Source: Zanthoxylum bungeanum
Lineage: Eukaryota; Streptophyta; Magnoliopsida; Sapindales; Rutaceae
Direction: 5' to 3'
DNA: 64,000 nucleotides
Assembly (NCBI GenBank): GCA_019454045.1
Contig: SKCR01034769.1
Coordinates: 1 to 64,000 of the forward strand
The translations under genes were made by a program, and so were the position numbers. The notes under the pieces were generated by a model. The model was not told the DNA's origin. It saw nothing but the letters and a program-made list of their open reading frames with translations, and did not search any database. Positions 48,139 through 60,340 of the stretch are shown piece after piece (position 1 is the stretch's first letter; the number at the start of each line of letters is the position of its first letter).

Positions 48139-50631
48139 GGTGTTACGTATCGCCGTCCCCCCAGTCATCTACATGTGCACATGTTCTCTCCGTCAATTCT
48201 ATATATGAATCAAGTTCCATACTGAGGTGGGGTTTTCCCCATGCCTCCAAAAATCACAAAACTCATGCTTTTTAAATCAAGTTTTCTTAAGCATACTTTT
48301 TTCTTTAAATCAACTGGAAATAAATATGTCTAACGTCATATGTTCGAAAAAAATAAGTCTTACATAAAACAATATAAAAGGATAAGAAAAATCAACTAGA
48401 AAGAAAATGTCCTCTCACTATAACCAGGATCCAGTGGCGTTACGCATCGCCATCCCCCTGGTCATGGATCTGTATCTGTCAATGTGCATTGTGTCTCCCT
48501 CTGGGTATGCAAAATGCATATACATCAACATATCAATCATATGGTCATGTAAGTCATGCAATGAAATGCAATGACAATATCCATATACACAACAGCAAAG
48601 TCAACTACACTCCATTACGAGCTAATGATATCTCACTCATCCAATATATACAAAATGGATCAGTACCTCATTTCAACAAATGCATCTATACGAAAAATGC
48701 TCGTACGTGTCATTAAACATATAAACATATTTCATACATTGGTTACACACTCAGACCAAACTAAACTGAAGTCTGGAAAACTTCGTTAAAACTCTTTGCA
48801 AAACTTTTACATATCGAGTATGGAAGCGTGCTCTACTTGATGATATGCTTAACTATGAAAATGTAACGACCGCTTGTACTAAACTTTTCATGCTAATATT
48901 AGCTTGCTATTTAGAAACCCGACACTATGCATTCTTTCAGACAATCTGTTTCTATACGTTCTTTTTACGAATCTCACTGTCTATACATCTCGAACCTCTC
49001 ATTTCATGCTTTTTAAAACTACATAACTACTATTACTTATTTATATGAGCCTTCAGTCTATACACATATCAAAACACACAATCAGCCATCGTACCTTGTC
49101 TACATACGACGAGTTCATAGTGAGATACTTACCTGGGGCCCATGCTATTCTTTCTCTCTCTTTTTCCATCTGTAATACAAAATACGGACGGTTACGGTCC
49201 CTAATCATAGAAACTTACTTAGAACATAAACTCCCCAACTTTCCGAGAAAACACAATTATATCTGTTTTCAGTGATTTCAGTTTCATTTCTCATTATACA
49301 TCCAATAGTCATATAATATCATTATACATTATTCTATGTCAATCTTGTAGCTCAAATATGCAAATTACGCATTTCCAACAAATCTTCCGAAAGTTTCCGA
49401 AAATATTGTGGAAGGATCCTAGCCCTCCAAACCTCTCTGGAATTACTCAAATACTATTGTTTCATCTTAATTAAGTTATATCCTTAATTACGTTCATCAA
49501 AGCACAAATACATGCGAAACCAGACTTTACCGAAAACTCGCTTTACTTATCAGATCGATCATATTCGCTCCGATTTCTCTCGGATTCTACCATATACACA
49601 TATTCAATATACTTATGCTCAAACAATTCAATTTATATCATTACGCTACTCTACGAAGCTACTGGAAACATCTGAATATATTAGTGGAAAAGTTGAAATT
49701 AGCGACTTTTTACTGAGAGCTCTTACCAAGATTTCGAGACCATATACAGACTCCAAATGATCCCACGAACGTGCTGGAATCAACAGAATTCCGATCGGAG
49801 CTAATGTTCATTCAATGTTATTATTTACTGCTGCTTCTTCTCCTCATTTTGCGTGCAACCGAGCACAGATCAGAAAAATAGTCACTGTCATCTTGTAGTA
49901 CTCTCCGAGAGCTTCGATTTGGCGGGTGGCTCGGGCCGTGAAAAAAGCGACGAGCCGGGATCGGGAAACCCAAGCTCGCACGTGTCTCTCTTATTTTATG
50001 CCGTTGTCGGCGTGTCTATAGTCGCCCCCGGCCACCGTTGGACGCAGGGTGGCCGGACACTCCACCTACTAACGTTACCACGGCCGACCGTGGCCGGAAG
50101 GCCTACTGGCGAGCTGCTGCCCCAAATTGCCAAAATGACGAAGATCGGTCGGGTGAGAGGAGTGGAAAGCTTATGACATTTTTTGCAATTTCTGAAAAAT
50201 TCTTGGTATTTATAGAAATAGTTTTGGAAATTACATTTTGACCCTGGGAAATTGCAATTACGTCTTTAACCTTGTCCGTCTTCGGAAATATATAGATTTG
50301 AGGTCCTTCTACTAGAAATTTGGAAAATTGTTCAACACGAAAGTTGTTCGTCTCGGAAAAACGAGTCTAATGGTTCAAATTCAACTGAAACGGAGTTCGT
50401 TTGCTATCTTTATAGCCGAAACAGGTAACTTTCCCCGTATAGAATAATATACATAAATCGCGTAAGCGGTTCTTTCATGTCACGGGATTTCAATACATCA
50501 AATCTCTATTTTAAAATATTTCGAGCTATATTTCAACACTTAAACTCTTTTTCTCCGATATAGTCTCATTTGAGACCCGATCTGCAATATAAAATCCTTC
50601 CGTAAAAGTTTCCGAATTTCTGGATGTTACA
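48139..50631 (-). mobile_element. element D, 3' LTR, second segment
   Basis: It resumes within hairpin 4 and is collinear with 53100-55562. It ends GGATGTTACA at 50631. A fifth hairpin lies at about 48428-48470. With the segment at 26050-27726 the LTR is about 4.17 kb. Confidence 0.85.
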
Positions 50632-51321
50632 ATTCTCCCCTCCTTATAAAATTTCGTCCTCGAAATTGATCTGTTTTTATACCTGATGATCTGATTCACA
50701 ATGCATACACGGAAACTCTCTAATTCATTTCTAGAAATTGTCTAGCTCTATTCATCATTTACATACTTACCTACTGAGGCTAAGAGCTAACTTTTTTTCA
50801 TATATATAGTCTTCAATTGTTCGTCAACGATAAAATTTACTAACTTGGTTCTTAACCAGAGAACCTAACTAACCAATAACTGTGAGGGTTTATCACACCC
50901 CTCCTAACTTCGAGAACAGTTACGGTGATACACCGAATTCTTAGTCTCAAATGTCTCAAACACATAACTTAGGTTCGCTAATAACCTTATGGCCTTATAA
51001 AGGCATAATACTGATATTATATAACTGCTTCAAATTCTCTAGTCTCAAGGCTCACAAGGTCTCAACTCAAGGTAGCTTTTTCTAATATGAAAACAACTAA
51101 TCTATACACATCAAACTAAGTCATCCACATACCCTAATACACTCAGACTGGGCAGCAAGTAGTAAATCATCTTATACCAAGGGAAACATTCATATTACAT
51201 ACAAAGACCTACCTGGTCTACTCAAAACAGAAAATATTCTCTGACAGCCGGATACCCCACAGTGCAGTCACTGACTCTAGACCATGCTACTGACTTTTAA
51301 ATCTCGCTTTGATACCATCTT
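50632..51321 (-). mobile_element. element D interior, 690 bp, no genes
   Basis: It starts with a polypurine tract on the minus strand (TAAGGAGGGGAGAAT, 50646-50632) and ends with a primer site (TGGTATCAAAGC, 51317-51306). Between them there is no open frame resembling gag or pol. The signals needed for replication by foreign proteins are thus present, while coding capacity is absent. Confidence 0.85.
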
Positions 51322-54300
51322 TGTAACATCCCGCCCAAAGCCAGGATGCTACCAGCAGGAGACAGGGAAACCCATCTCCATAAGCCTCTATTTCTACTAA
51401 AATTTTGGTATGACTTTTGCTAAAAATCATGAAACCTGGATCCACGTCTAGCACCTCGAGGTGTCCTGATATAAAATTCAAAACCAATCATCTCAACTTA
51501 TGCAAATAGGCCTCCGGCCTGACAAATCTCAACTCATATGTAAATAGACGTCTGGCCTGACAAAAAATAAATAACTACAAAATGACTACGTGCTCAGCAC
51601 GATTAAAACTACATATGTAATACAAATAAATAAGACTAAGGTTGTGGGAGCCCAACCACACATCTCATAACCATTCAACAACTCAAGACCAACTTGACTG
51701 CATAAGGGTGATTCGCTGTCTGCAAGACGTCAAAGGAAATCTTCTACCTCTTTAAGCCCAATGTGAACCTGCAAAACTAGCAAACAACCGGAGTGTGAGC
51801 TATAAAGCTCAGTAAGTACTCACGTCTTATGTAAATATATCAAATGACAACAAAACTTAAATAAAAATCAGGCATATGTAAATACACAAACTTATAAATC
51901 ACATCCTTACCCGATGGCTGTTTTCTTATGTTATACATGGATAATTTACTAACTGTATTGAATGCAACACTGTAGAAAACTTATCTGCTTGATTCCACAC
52001 TATATTTCAACATCTACGGAATTATGACATCTCTCATACACCAATCTAGAAACATTCATCCATGTATGTACATACTCTTTTTACACACTATAGCTATACT
52101 TTATATACTAACAACATCAGATTTTCTCCTAACCGGAACTAACTTATTATCTACCAAACCACCCAAACCCATGGCTAAGGCGATCCCAAACCCGTGGTGG
52201 TTTAGTGAGTTTAAATTATGGCTGGTTACGTCATATTGATTACATAAGCTAAATCATAAGCATTAACTAACTATGAGCTGTAAAAACCTTTAATGAAACA
52301 CTGAACTGAAGCCTCAGACCTCCATATATATAAGATACTGACGCTTGATTCCATCCATTGGAATCTTGACAACTGCATTCTAAATATGGTAAATACCCAA
52401 CACTCAATCCTTATATTAATATCACAAAACGATCATGCATCACAACATACAATTTATACAAGGCACATACTCATAGCATACTACAATGCTACTCATCAAA
52501 TCAGAACTGGATATCACTAAATTTCCATATCAAAGAAAATATCTCAAGAAAGCCAATCATTCTGAAAACTATTTTCTTGTCTAAAAACAAATCTCTTCCT
52601 GCAAAATATTTTTGGAAATCCTTTCTGTCTGTAAATCTCTGAGATTCCCTTAAAACTATTTCTCTTGAAAACTCGTTTATAAAACATCTTTTTCTGTAAA
52701 TCTGTATCTGAAAATCCATTTCTGAAAATCTGTTTCTAAAAATATATTTTTGAAAAATCTGTATCTGAAAGATCTATTCTAAAAACTATCTCTGAAACTG
52801 ATTTCTGAAAACTGGTCTCTATCTCTGAAAACCTGACGTATGGGGGCGTTACTTATCGCCGTCCCCCCATACGCCTAACTAGAGCCAGAAATGTAAACAC
52901 ATGACTTTGGGGATTTACGTATCGCCGTCCCCCAAAGCATGCCACTCTTGTACCTGAAACTAGTGGTCTTGGGGCGTTACGTATCGTCGTCCCCCAAGCC
53001 ACTGAACTAGAATGGGGGGTGCGAATCTATGCCACCCTCCAAGCTCGAAATCTATGATCTAGGGGCATCTGTCATCCCTAGTCCTGAATTAGGATCTGGG
53101 GGCGTTACGTATCGCCGTCCCCCCAGTCTTCTACATGTGCATATGTTCTCTCCGCCAATTTCATATCTGAATCAAGTTCCATACCGAGGTGGGTTTTTCC
53201 CCCATGCCTTGAAAAATCACAAAAATCATGCTTTTTAAATCAAGTCTTTCTTAAGCATACTTTTTCTTTAAATCAACTAGAAATAAATCCGTCTAACGTC
53301 CTATATGCGAAAACATAAGTCTTTACATAAAACAATATAAAAGGAAAAGAAAAATCAACTAGAAAGAAAATGTCATCTCACTACAACTAGGATTCAGGGG
53401 CGTTACGCATCGCCGTCCCCCTGGTCCTGGATCTGTATCTATCAATATGCATTATGTCTCCCTCTGGGTATGCAAAATGCATATACATCAACATATCAAT
53501 CATATGGTCATGTAAGTCATGCAATGAAATGCAATGTAATGCAATGACATTATCCATATACACAACAACAAAGTCAACTACACTCAATTACGAGCTGGTG
53601 ATATCTCACTCATCCAATATATACAAAATGGATCCGTACCCCATTTCAACAAATGCATTTATACGAAAAATGCTCGTACGTGTCATTAAACATATAAACA
53701 CATTTCATACATTGGTTACACACTCAGACCAAACTAAACTGAAGTCTGGAAAACTTCGCTAAAACTCTTTGCAAAACTTTTACATATCGAGTACGGAAGC
53801 GTGCTCTACTTGATGATATGCTTAAATATGAAAATGTAACGACCGTTTGTACTAAACTTTTCATGCTAATACTAGCTTGCTATTTAAAAACCAGACACTA
53901 TGCATACTTTCAGACAATCTGTTTCTATACGTTCTCTTTACGAATCTCACTGTCTATACCTCTCGAACCTATCATTTCATGCTTTTTAAAACTACATAAC
54001 TACTATTACTTATTTATATGAGCCTTCAGTCTATACACATATCTAAACACACAATCAGCCATCGTACCTTGTCTACCTACGACGAGTTCACAGTGAGGTA
54101 CTTACATGGGGTCCATGCTATTCTTTCTCTCTCTTTTTCCATCTGTAACACAAAATACGGACGGTTAAGATCATTAATCATAGAAACTTACTTAGAACAT
54201 AAACTCCCCAACTTTCCGAGAAATCCCAATTATATTTTTTTTAGTGATTTCGGTTTCATTTCTCATTATACATCCAATAGTCATATAATATCATTATACA

Positions 54301-55562
54301 TTTTTCTATGTCAATTATGTAGCTCAAATATGCAAATTACGCATTTCCTATAAATCTTCCGAAAGTTTCCGAAAATGTTGTGGAAAGATCCTAGCCCTCC
54401 AAACCTCTCTAGAATTACTCAAATACTATTGTTTCATCTTAATTAAGTCATATCCTTAATTACGTTCATCAAAGCACAGATACATGCAAAACCCGACTTT
54501 ACCAAAAACTCGCTTTACTTTTCGGATAGATCATATTCGCTCCGATTTCTCTCGGATTCTACCCTATACATATATTCAATATACTTATGCTCAAACAATT
54601 CAATTTATATCATTACGCTACTCTACGAAGCTACTGGAAACATCCAAATATTTAGCGGAAAAGTTGAAATTATTTACTTTTTACCGAGATCTCTTACCAA
54701 GATTTCAAGGCCATATACAAACTGCAAACAATCCCACGAATGCGCTGGAATCGACGGAATTCTGATCGGAGCTACCGTTCATCGATGTTACTGTTCACTG
54801 TCGCTTCTTCTCCTCATTTTACGTGCAACCGAGCAAGGATCGGAAAAATCGTCACTGCCATCTTGTAGTACTCTCCGATGAGCCAGGATCATAAAACCCA
54901 AGCTCGCGTGTGTCTCTCTTCTTTTCCGCAGTTACCGGCGTTTCTGCCGTCGCCTCCGGCCACCGTTGGACGCCGGGTGGCCGGACGCTCCACCTGGTAC
55001 CGTCACGACGGCCGACCGTGGCCGGAAGGCTGACCAGCGAACTGCTGCCCCTAATCGCCAAAAGGAAGAAGAGGGGTCGGGTGAGAGGAGTGGAAAGCTT
55101 ATGCCATTTTTTGCAATTTCTGAAAAACTTCATGGTATTTATAGAAATATTTTTGGAAATTACGTTTGGACCTTGGGAAATTACAATTACGTCCTCAACC
55201 TTGTCCTTCTTCGGAAATATGTAGCTTTGAGGCCCTTCTACTCGAAATTTGGAAAAGTGTTCAACACGAAAGTTGTTCGTCTCGGAAAAGTGAGTCTGAT
55301 GGTTCAAAAATCATCTCAAACGGAGTTCGTTTGCTATCTTTATAGCCGAAGCTAGAAACTTTCCCCGTATAGAATAATATACATAAATCCTGTAAGCGGT
55401 TCTTTCATGTCACGGGATTTCCAATACATCAAATCTCTATTTTAAAATATTTCGAGCTATATTTCAACACTTAAACTCTTTTTCTCCGATATAGTCTCAT
55501 TTGAGACCCGATCTGCAATATAAAATCCTTCCGGAAGAGTTTCCGAATTTCTGGATGTTACA
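51322..55562 (-). mobile_element. element D, 5' LTR, complete (4241 bp)
   Basis: It runs from TGTAACATCC to GGATGTTACA. It holds five G/C hairpins at 52837-53424. Near 53900-54800 and 54850-55110 short frames exist on both strands, but they are not kept open in the other LTR and look fortuitous. The CG-rich stretch near 54890-55080 has the counterpart 49910-50120. Confidence 0.9.
52837..53424. repeat. five G-rich hairpins with variable but complementary stems in LTR D
   Basis: Each has the core GGGGCGTTACGTATCGCCGTCCCC, given here as GGGG, loop cgttacgtatcgccgtc, CCCC. Spans are 52837-52873 (10-bp stem), 52905-52937 (8 bp), 52963-53002 (11 bp with one bulged T), 53093-53128 (9 bp with one bulged T) and 53395-53423 (6 bp). 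The bases outside the G tract differ (cgtat, cttt, ctt, ct, ca), and the opposite side changes to match each time. The 3' LTR keeps versions near 27530, 27594 and 48430. Confidence 0.85.
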
Positions 55563-55825
55563 ACGGGTTTACTTACTGAGCAAGAATGTAAACGTTGACC
55601 ATGAACAATTTAAGAATAATATTGTTATGCCATAACTCAATGTCATTTGCAACGCTTTTACAACTATACCATAACTAATTATTCTGATGACTTTCGTCTT
55701 TATCATGTATAAATGAAAATATATCGATGAAACTGTTTATTTTATTCATAATAAAATACATATGTATATATGTATTTACAATGAAATAAAATAAAAATTG
55801 ACGCGATGAGCACTATCTCCAACAC
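55563..55825. mobile_element. copia LTR relic E2, right part
   Basis: It begins with the second ACGGG copy and continues E2 (compare 24418-24684), ending TATCTCCAACA. Confidence 0.65.
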
Positions 55826-56580
55826 AAATGACCTTGTTGAAAGGGGGATCGCAAAAAAATACCTTCAAGTACTAAAAGGTGTAAATTTGGAGTAATTCTT
55901 TAGTGTAACGGAGGCATGAGTGACGTGGTATCACCAACAAATTAATAAATGACATGTATGATTTAATATCCATCTTTTTAATTATTTTTTAATATTTTAG
56001 CATGCGTGACAATAGATTATTAGATTGTTGCACGGATGACGTGATACCACTGTTGTTGTATTGTAGATTTCCTCATAAACTTGTCCAAGAAAAACTATAT
56101 AATTTTATTTTCCCATCAAATTCTTTGTACAAACCAAACAATTTAAATTCCATTATCATTTTCTCTCCTCTCCTCTCATCTCCCTTCATTTCCTCTCATT
56201 TTCTTTCCAACCAAACACCACCGATATCTTTGACCTGAGGACGGAAACCCAAATCCCTCTTGCGTTTCTCACACCTGATGATCTTGTCCTCACAAGGGAG
56301 GGTAAAATGCTCTCTTCTTTTAACAAGGACTTGTCATTGACAATAATGTGCCGTGTCACTCAATTTGGCTCACTGACCCAAACATGGAAGACTAGGTATT
56401 GTCATTGCTTGTACACAACTCTGGTTAAGGGATTCATGATTCAGCCGATATGCCACTGGTTGCAACATAAAAAAATTTGCATTAAAAGTATTTAGGATGC
56501 ATAACCCACATCACTAAAACAGCATTCCAATAATAAGTAAAAAAAAACCAACAAAACAAGAACGAAAATAGACTCCAAAT
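55826..56580. other. 3' flank of Ran, no gene seen
   Basis: 55826-55885 and 56076-56150 match 24685-24830. The 190 bases between them (55886-56075) are an insertion bounded by TAAA on both sides; it contains facing copies of GTGGTATCAC and GTGATACCAC and may be a MITE, class unclear. 56150-56220 is CT-rich. 56220-56580 shows no gene or repeat. Confidence 0.5.
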
Positions 56581-56725
56581 ATCTCAAGGCAAAAACCTAA
56601 CTAATACAATTCATTGTTCTCAATAGGTCGCCCCTATGCCACCACCATATGATGTTGAAAATTTCAAGACAAAATATAGCAGTAGTAAAGGTTGTTGTGC
56701 CTGTGCCCGTCCAAGCAGTTGATCT
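56581..56725 (-). other. probable 3' UTR of Ran
   Basis: AT-rich sequence follows the stop codon. No canonical AATAAA was found, so the polyadenylation site is not placed; the extent is a guess. Confidence 0.4.
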
Positions 56726-59168
56726 CTACTCGAATGTGTCATCATCATCATCAGGAAGAGGCTGACTAGCAGCTGCGACAAGCTCTGCTTCATGTCTGAA
56801 TAAGACAAGGAAATACCAAAAGCTATAATAAGAACCAAGTTGATAGATAGATTTTGAATTAAACAAAACAATTTAACAGTAGGATGCAGTTAGTCTGTTG
56901 ACGGGCTAAAAAGGTTTAATGAAGCCAAGCAACAGTATCAAGCCACAGATATTAACTTGTAAGACTAGAATCTGTGAATTTATGATTTAAAAATATTGCA
57001 AGCAAAAAGATTCAAGTTTAAGTTCTCTTACTGTTGCTGAGCAGCCAAGTCAATCTGTACTTCTGGAGGAGCCAGAGCAGGAGATTCCACAAAGTGCAAA
57101 TTTGGATCCCTGGAATTGTCAAAGCATCAATATCACTTACAATTCAAAACATTAGTTTATTGTTGACAATAAGCTTTAAATATTGGGGTTATTTTACCCA
57201 GCAAGCTTCCTGGCAAGGTACAAGAAAGGTTTTTCGAAATTGTAGTTGCTCTTGGCAGAAATCTCATAGTACTGCAGATTCTTCTTCCTGTGGAATGTGA
57301 CCTGCTTGGCCTTGACTTGCCTATTCTTCACATCAACCTTGTTCCCACAGAGAACAATTGGTATATTTTCACACACACTATCATTGCAACGAAAATACAC
57401 ACAATTAATCACAAGGCACTCACAATAGGATAAATCCAATTAAGTTGAACAGATCCAAAACAAAAGTTAAAAATGTTGATTTCACATACCGGCAGAGATC
57501 ACGGTGCCATGTGGGAACATTCTTGTACGTCAAGCGGGCAGTAACATCAAACATAATGATGGCACATTGCCCATGGATACTGCATATTTTGATAGAAAAC
57601 TGTTAAAACAAGAAAGTGGTGTTCTGTTTTGATCCATTCTTATTTTCATCTTAACCTTGATTACACTCGCTTCAACATCATTATCACAACTCACTACACT
57701 AATAAGTAAAAGACACGAGTTTCTCCGCAAGGACCGCAACATGTCAGCATTAGCTATTTGATACTCAAGTATACACCTGATTACCCAATTTATCTAAGAG
57801 TGTGTTTGGTTGGGGGGTTTTGGAGGGAAGGGGAGGGATTATTTTAAATTTTGTTTGTTTGGTTCAATTTTTTGAAGGGGAGGGGAGAAAAATCCCTCCT
57901 AAGCCAATTTTAGCTCCCCTCCAAAAGTGGGGGGTTTTGGAGGGGAGAGAAAGTGATGAATTAAAATTTTAAATGCAATTACTAAATTATCCCTACTTAT
58001 ATTGTTTTAATTTTATTTATAACAAGTTATAAGGATAAAATAGTAAATTAGTTTTAAAATCCCTCCCCTCCCTTCTTGAACCAACATATATCTAATTAAA
58101 AACCCTCCCCTCCCTTCTTGAACCAACATATATCTAATTAAAATCTCTCCCCTCCCCTCTCCTCCCCTCCATTAAAATCCCTCCCCTCCCCTCCCTTCTC
58201 CTTCGTTGAACCAAACAGACCCTAAAGGATAGAATAATTTTGCATTGATATTACCTTAAAGGGGTCACGCATGTAATCAACACTTTAAATAGCAATGTTC
58301 AAAATAGATGCATAGATAATTTTTTGGAAAAACATAAACATCATTTTTGAAATTAAGAAATTCACTTACTAGTAACCATCTCTAAGACCACCAAACTTTT
58401 CTTGGCCAGCAGTATCCCAGCAGTAGAAACGAAGTTTCCCACAATTTGTAAAGAAATCCAAGGGATGAACCTCCACACCAATAGTTGCTGCACAATAAAA
58501 GAAGAATTTTAAAATCAATATACAAAACAAAAAATACAATCAAACACAATAAGACCACCATTCCCCCAAACACTCACGTTCATATTTCTTCTCAAACTCC
58601 CCAGTCAGATGCCTCTTCACAAAGGTAGTCTTTCCTGCAACCACACAACACAGTAGTAAAATATCAGATACCATTAACAAAACATCTAATTTCAAAAAGA
58701 AGAATTTTTAAGAACCATTTAATCCATAGACAATCTTAAATTAATTAACAAAAACAAAACCCCAAAAAAAAAAAAAAATTTCCCAAACAATCATCAAATA
58801 TTTTCATTTTACACCATTTATTTTGCTTCCAGTTAACCAATCGAATCTAATTAACAGTTCAGAGCAAACGCACATAAACAACCCTAACAATCAGTATCAT
58901 GAACCCTTATCATAAAAACAATAAAGAGACGACAGCTACCAGTGCCTCCATCACCGACGATGACGAGCTTGAAGCTCGGGTAATCAACAGTCTGCTGACT
59001 TGGTAAAGCCTAAAAACAAAACACAAAAAATAAATAATATAAACAAACAACGCATCGATTGATTGACCTAACTTCAAATAAAATTCAAATTTTATACATT
59101 AAGATCTACGAATATGAAAATAATAAGAGAAGATGATATATATATATATATATATATATAAGTACCAT
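56726..59168 (-). CDS. Ran: GTP-binding nuclear protein Ran (8 exons, 221 aa)
   Basis: Ran is the small GTPase that drives nuclear import and export and spindle assembly, acting in nucleus and cytoplasm. Exons on the minus strand are 59168-59166 (ATG only), 59009-58940, 58634-58578, 58487-58370, 57579-57490, 57377-57198, 57109-57032 and 56795-56726 (stop TAG). All seven introns are GT-AG, and the exons sum to 666 bases. The P-loop GDGGTGKT is at residues 20-27, switch I Thr at 45, DTAGQ at 68-72 with catalytic Gln72, NKVD at 125-128 and SAK at 153-155. The C-terminus is the acidic DDDDDTFE (214-221) typical of Ran. There is no CAAX lipidation motif, as expected. Length and sequence match plant Ran closely. 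Intron 4 carries a MITE. Confidence 0.97.
57798..58222. mobile_element. Tourist-like MITE in Ran intron 4, 425 bp, TSD TAA
   Basis: The ends are GAGTGTGTTTGGTT and the reverse complement of GGGTCTGTTTGGTT, flanked by TAA at 57795-57797 and 58223-58225. A TAA/TTA target and this terminal repeat are usual for PIF/Harbinger (Tourist) MITEs. The interior is G-rich on the left and C-rich on the right. A 41-42 base block (ccctcccctcccttcttgaa onward) is duplicated in tandem at 58061-58142. There is no coding capacity. It lies away from both splice sites. Confidence 0.75.
59137..59160. repeat. (TA)n microsatellite in Ran intron 1
   Basis: About twelve TA units lie just after the splice donor that follows the start codon. 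Confidence 0.9.
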
Positions 59169-59280
59169 GAGACAGCACTAGTGTTGGCGAGGCGAGAGAG
59201 AGCGAGGGATTCTGAGGATCGTGGTGTGACTTGTGAGCAGAGAAGTGAGAGCCGGAGTAGACGACGATGAGAGCACAGTG

Positions 59281-59286
59281 TTTATA
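59281..59286 (-). promoter_or_regulatory. probable TATA box of Ran
   Basis: CTATAAAC on the minus strand lies about 113 bases upstream of the ATG. With a usual distance of 30 bases to transcription start, the 5' UTR would be about 85 bases, rich in CTC and CT words. Confidence 0.6.
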
Positions 59287-59505
59287 GGGGCTTTTAATTG
59301 AGCTTCCAGCGTGGCTTTATGTTGACGCAACTCTCGCAGCCATTAGATTTGATTACTTGTTTTCCTTTTACTTCTTTATTGTATAATAATATCTTTTGAC
59401 CGTCAGATCTTTTTCCGCCTCAGATATACGCACCTCCCCTCGAGGCTGCGCTTTCTTTTTAAGCTGTTTAAAACAGCGCTACCTTTTTCCATGGGCAACT
59501 AGTAA

Positions 59506-60082
59506 AAAGGGGAGTTCATTGGGTCGGGTCGACCTGTGATCCGATCGGATCTACAGCGACTCGATCTGATTCGGTCGGGTTTATGATTTTTAAAAATTAA
59601 TTTTGGGTCAATTTGAACCCGATCCGAAATTTCTGATCGAGTCACGGATTTGGGTCAGAAAAATCGAGTCTGACCCGTTCCGATGTAAATTATATATATA
59701 GTTTTATTGATACAATTTTGTCATGAAAAAAGTGTAGCTGAAGTGGCAAAGTACTACTTAAATCGTACCTGGTCATGAGTTCGAATCTCAAAATATATAT
59801 GTTATTGCTGAAAATCGAACTTAAGACCACTTCCAAATTAATCCAAGACTTAACCATTTCAACCACACTCATCCTATCAAAATTATATCAAAACAAACAT
59901 ATATATATATATTATATTCACGGCATATTATATCGACCCGACCCGTAGTTTTTTTGACCCGACCTGTTGCAACCCGACCCGCGCGGGTCACCTTCTCAAA
60001 TTTCGGGTTTCGGGTCGGATGACCCGACCCGATCGGGTCATAAAAAATTTTGAAAAACCCGACTCAACCCGTGAACACTCCT
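59506..60082. mobile_element. hAT-like MITE, about 577 bp, TSD ACTAGTAA
   Basis: Identical 8-bp copies ACTAGTAA flank it at 59498-59505 and 60083-60090. The left end (AAGGGGAGTTCATTGGGTC) and the reverse complement of the right end (AGGAGTGTTCACGGGTTG) form an imperfect terminal repeat; a shift by one base is possible. The interior is GGGTCGGG/CCCGACCC words around an AT-rich centre. It lies about 220 bp upstream of the Ran TATA box. Confidence 0.75.
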
Positions 60083-60090
60083 ACTAGTAA

Positions 60091-60340
60091 GGTACCCCTG
60101 GGGTGCAGTGCCTTCAAAATGAGGTTTGTTTGATTGTGTGTTAATAATTAAAAATTTCACGATAGTAAATATTTATATTTATTAATTTAATTGTATGTTT
60201 AATTATTAAAGTTATATATTTAATAATTAAAATTACATGTTAATCAGTTAAAAAATAGCATGTTTATTATTTATTTAATAAGCACTTAAATCTCAACTGT
60301 CGGATTTTATTTTGATTTTATAAATTTAATTTTTTTTAAA
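60091..60340. other. AT-rich spacer, nothing recognised
   Basis: No gene, repeat or transposon end was seen between the MITE and the copia relic. Confidence 0.5.

Larger units (their letters stand above)
26050..55562 (-). mobile_element. element D: gypsy-type LTR element without genes, 29.5 kb with nested inserts, TSD ACGGG
   Basis: The outer ends are TGTAACATCC (26050) and GGATGTTACA (55562), a perfect 10-bp terminal inverted repeat. Five-base duplications ACGGG lie at 26045-26049 and 55563-55567. A purine tract beside the left LTR and a primer site beside the right LTR give the minus orientation. The element proper is two LTRs of about 4.2 kb around a 690-bp interior with no coding remnant, so it must have moved with proteins of another element. 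Element G and everything inside it (27727-48133) interrupts the 3' LTR. Confidence 0.9.

Noticed and set aside
54852..55355. Overlapping frames of 104-151 codons on both strands in LTR D
   Set aside because: The matching part of the other LTR (about 49850-50300) has a different set of frames; the region is CG-rich, which lengthens chance frames.
55886..56075. Assigning the 190-base insertion to a named MITE class
   Set aside because: The bounding TAAA could mean a TA, TAA or TAAA target, and the terminal similarity is weak; only the insertion itself is supported.
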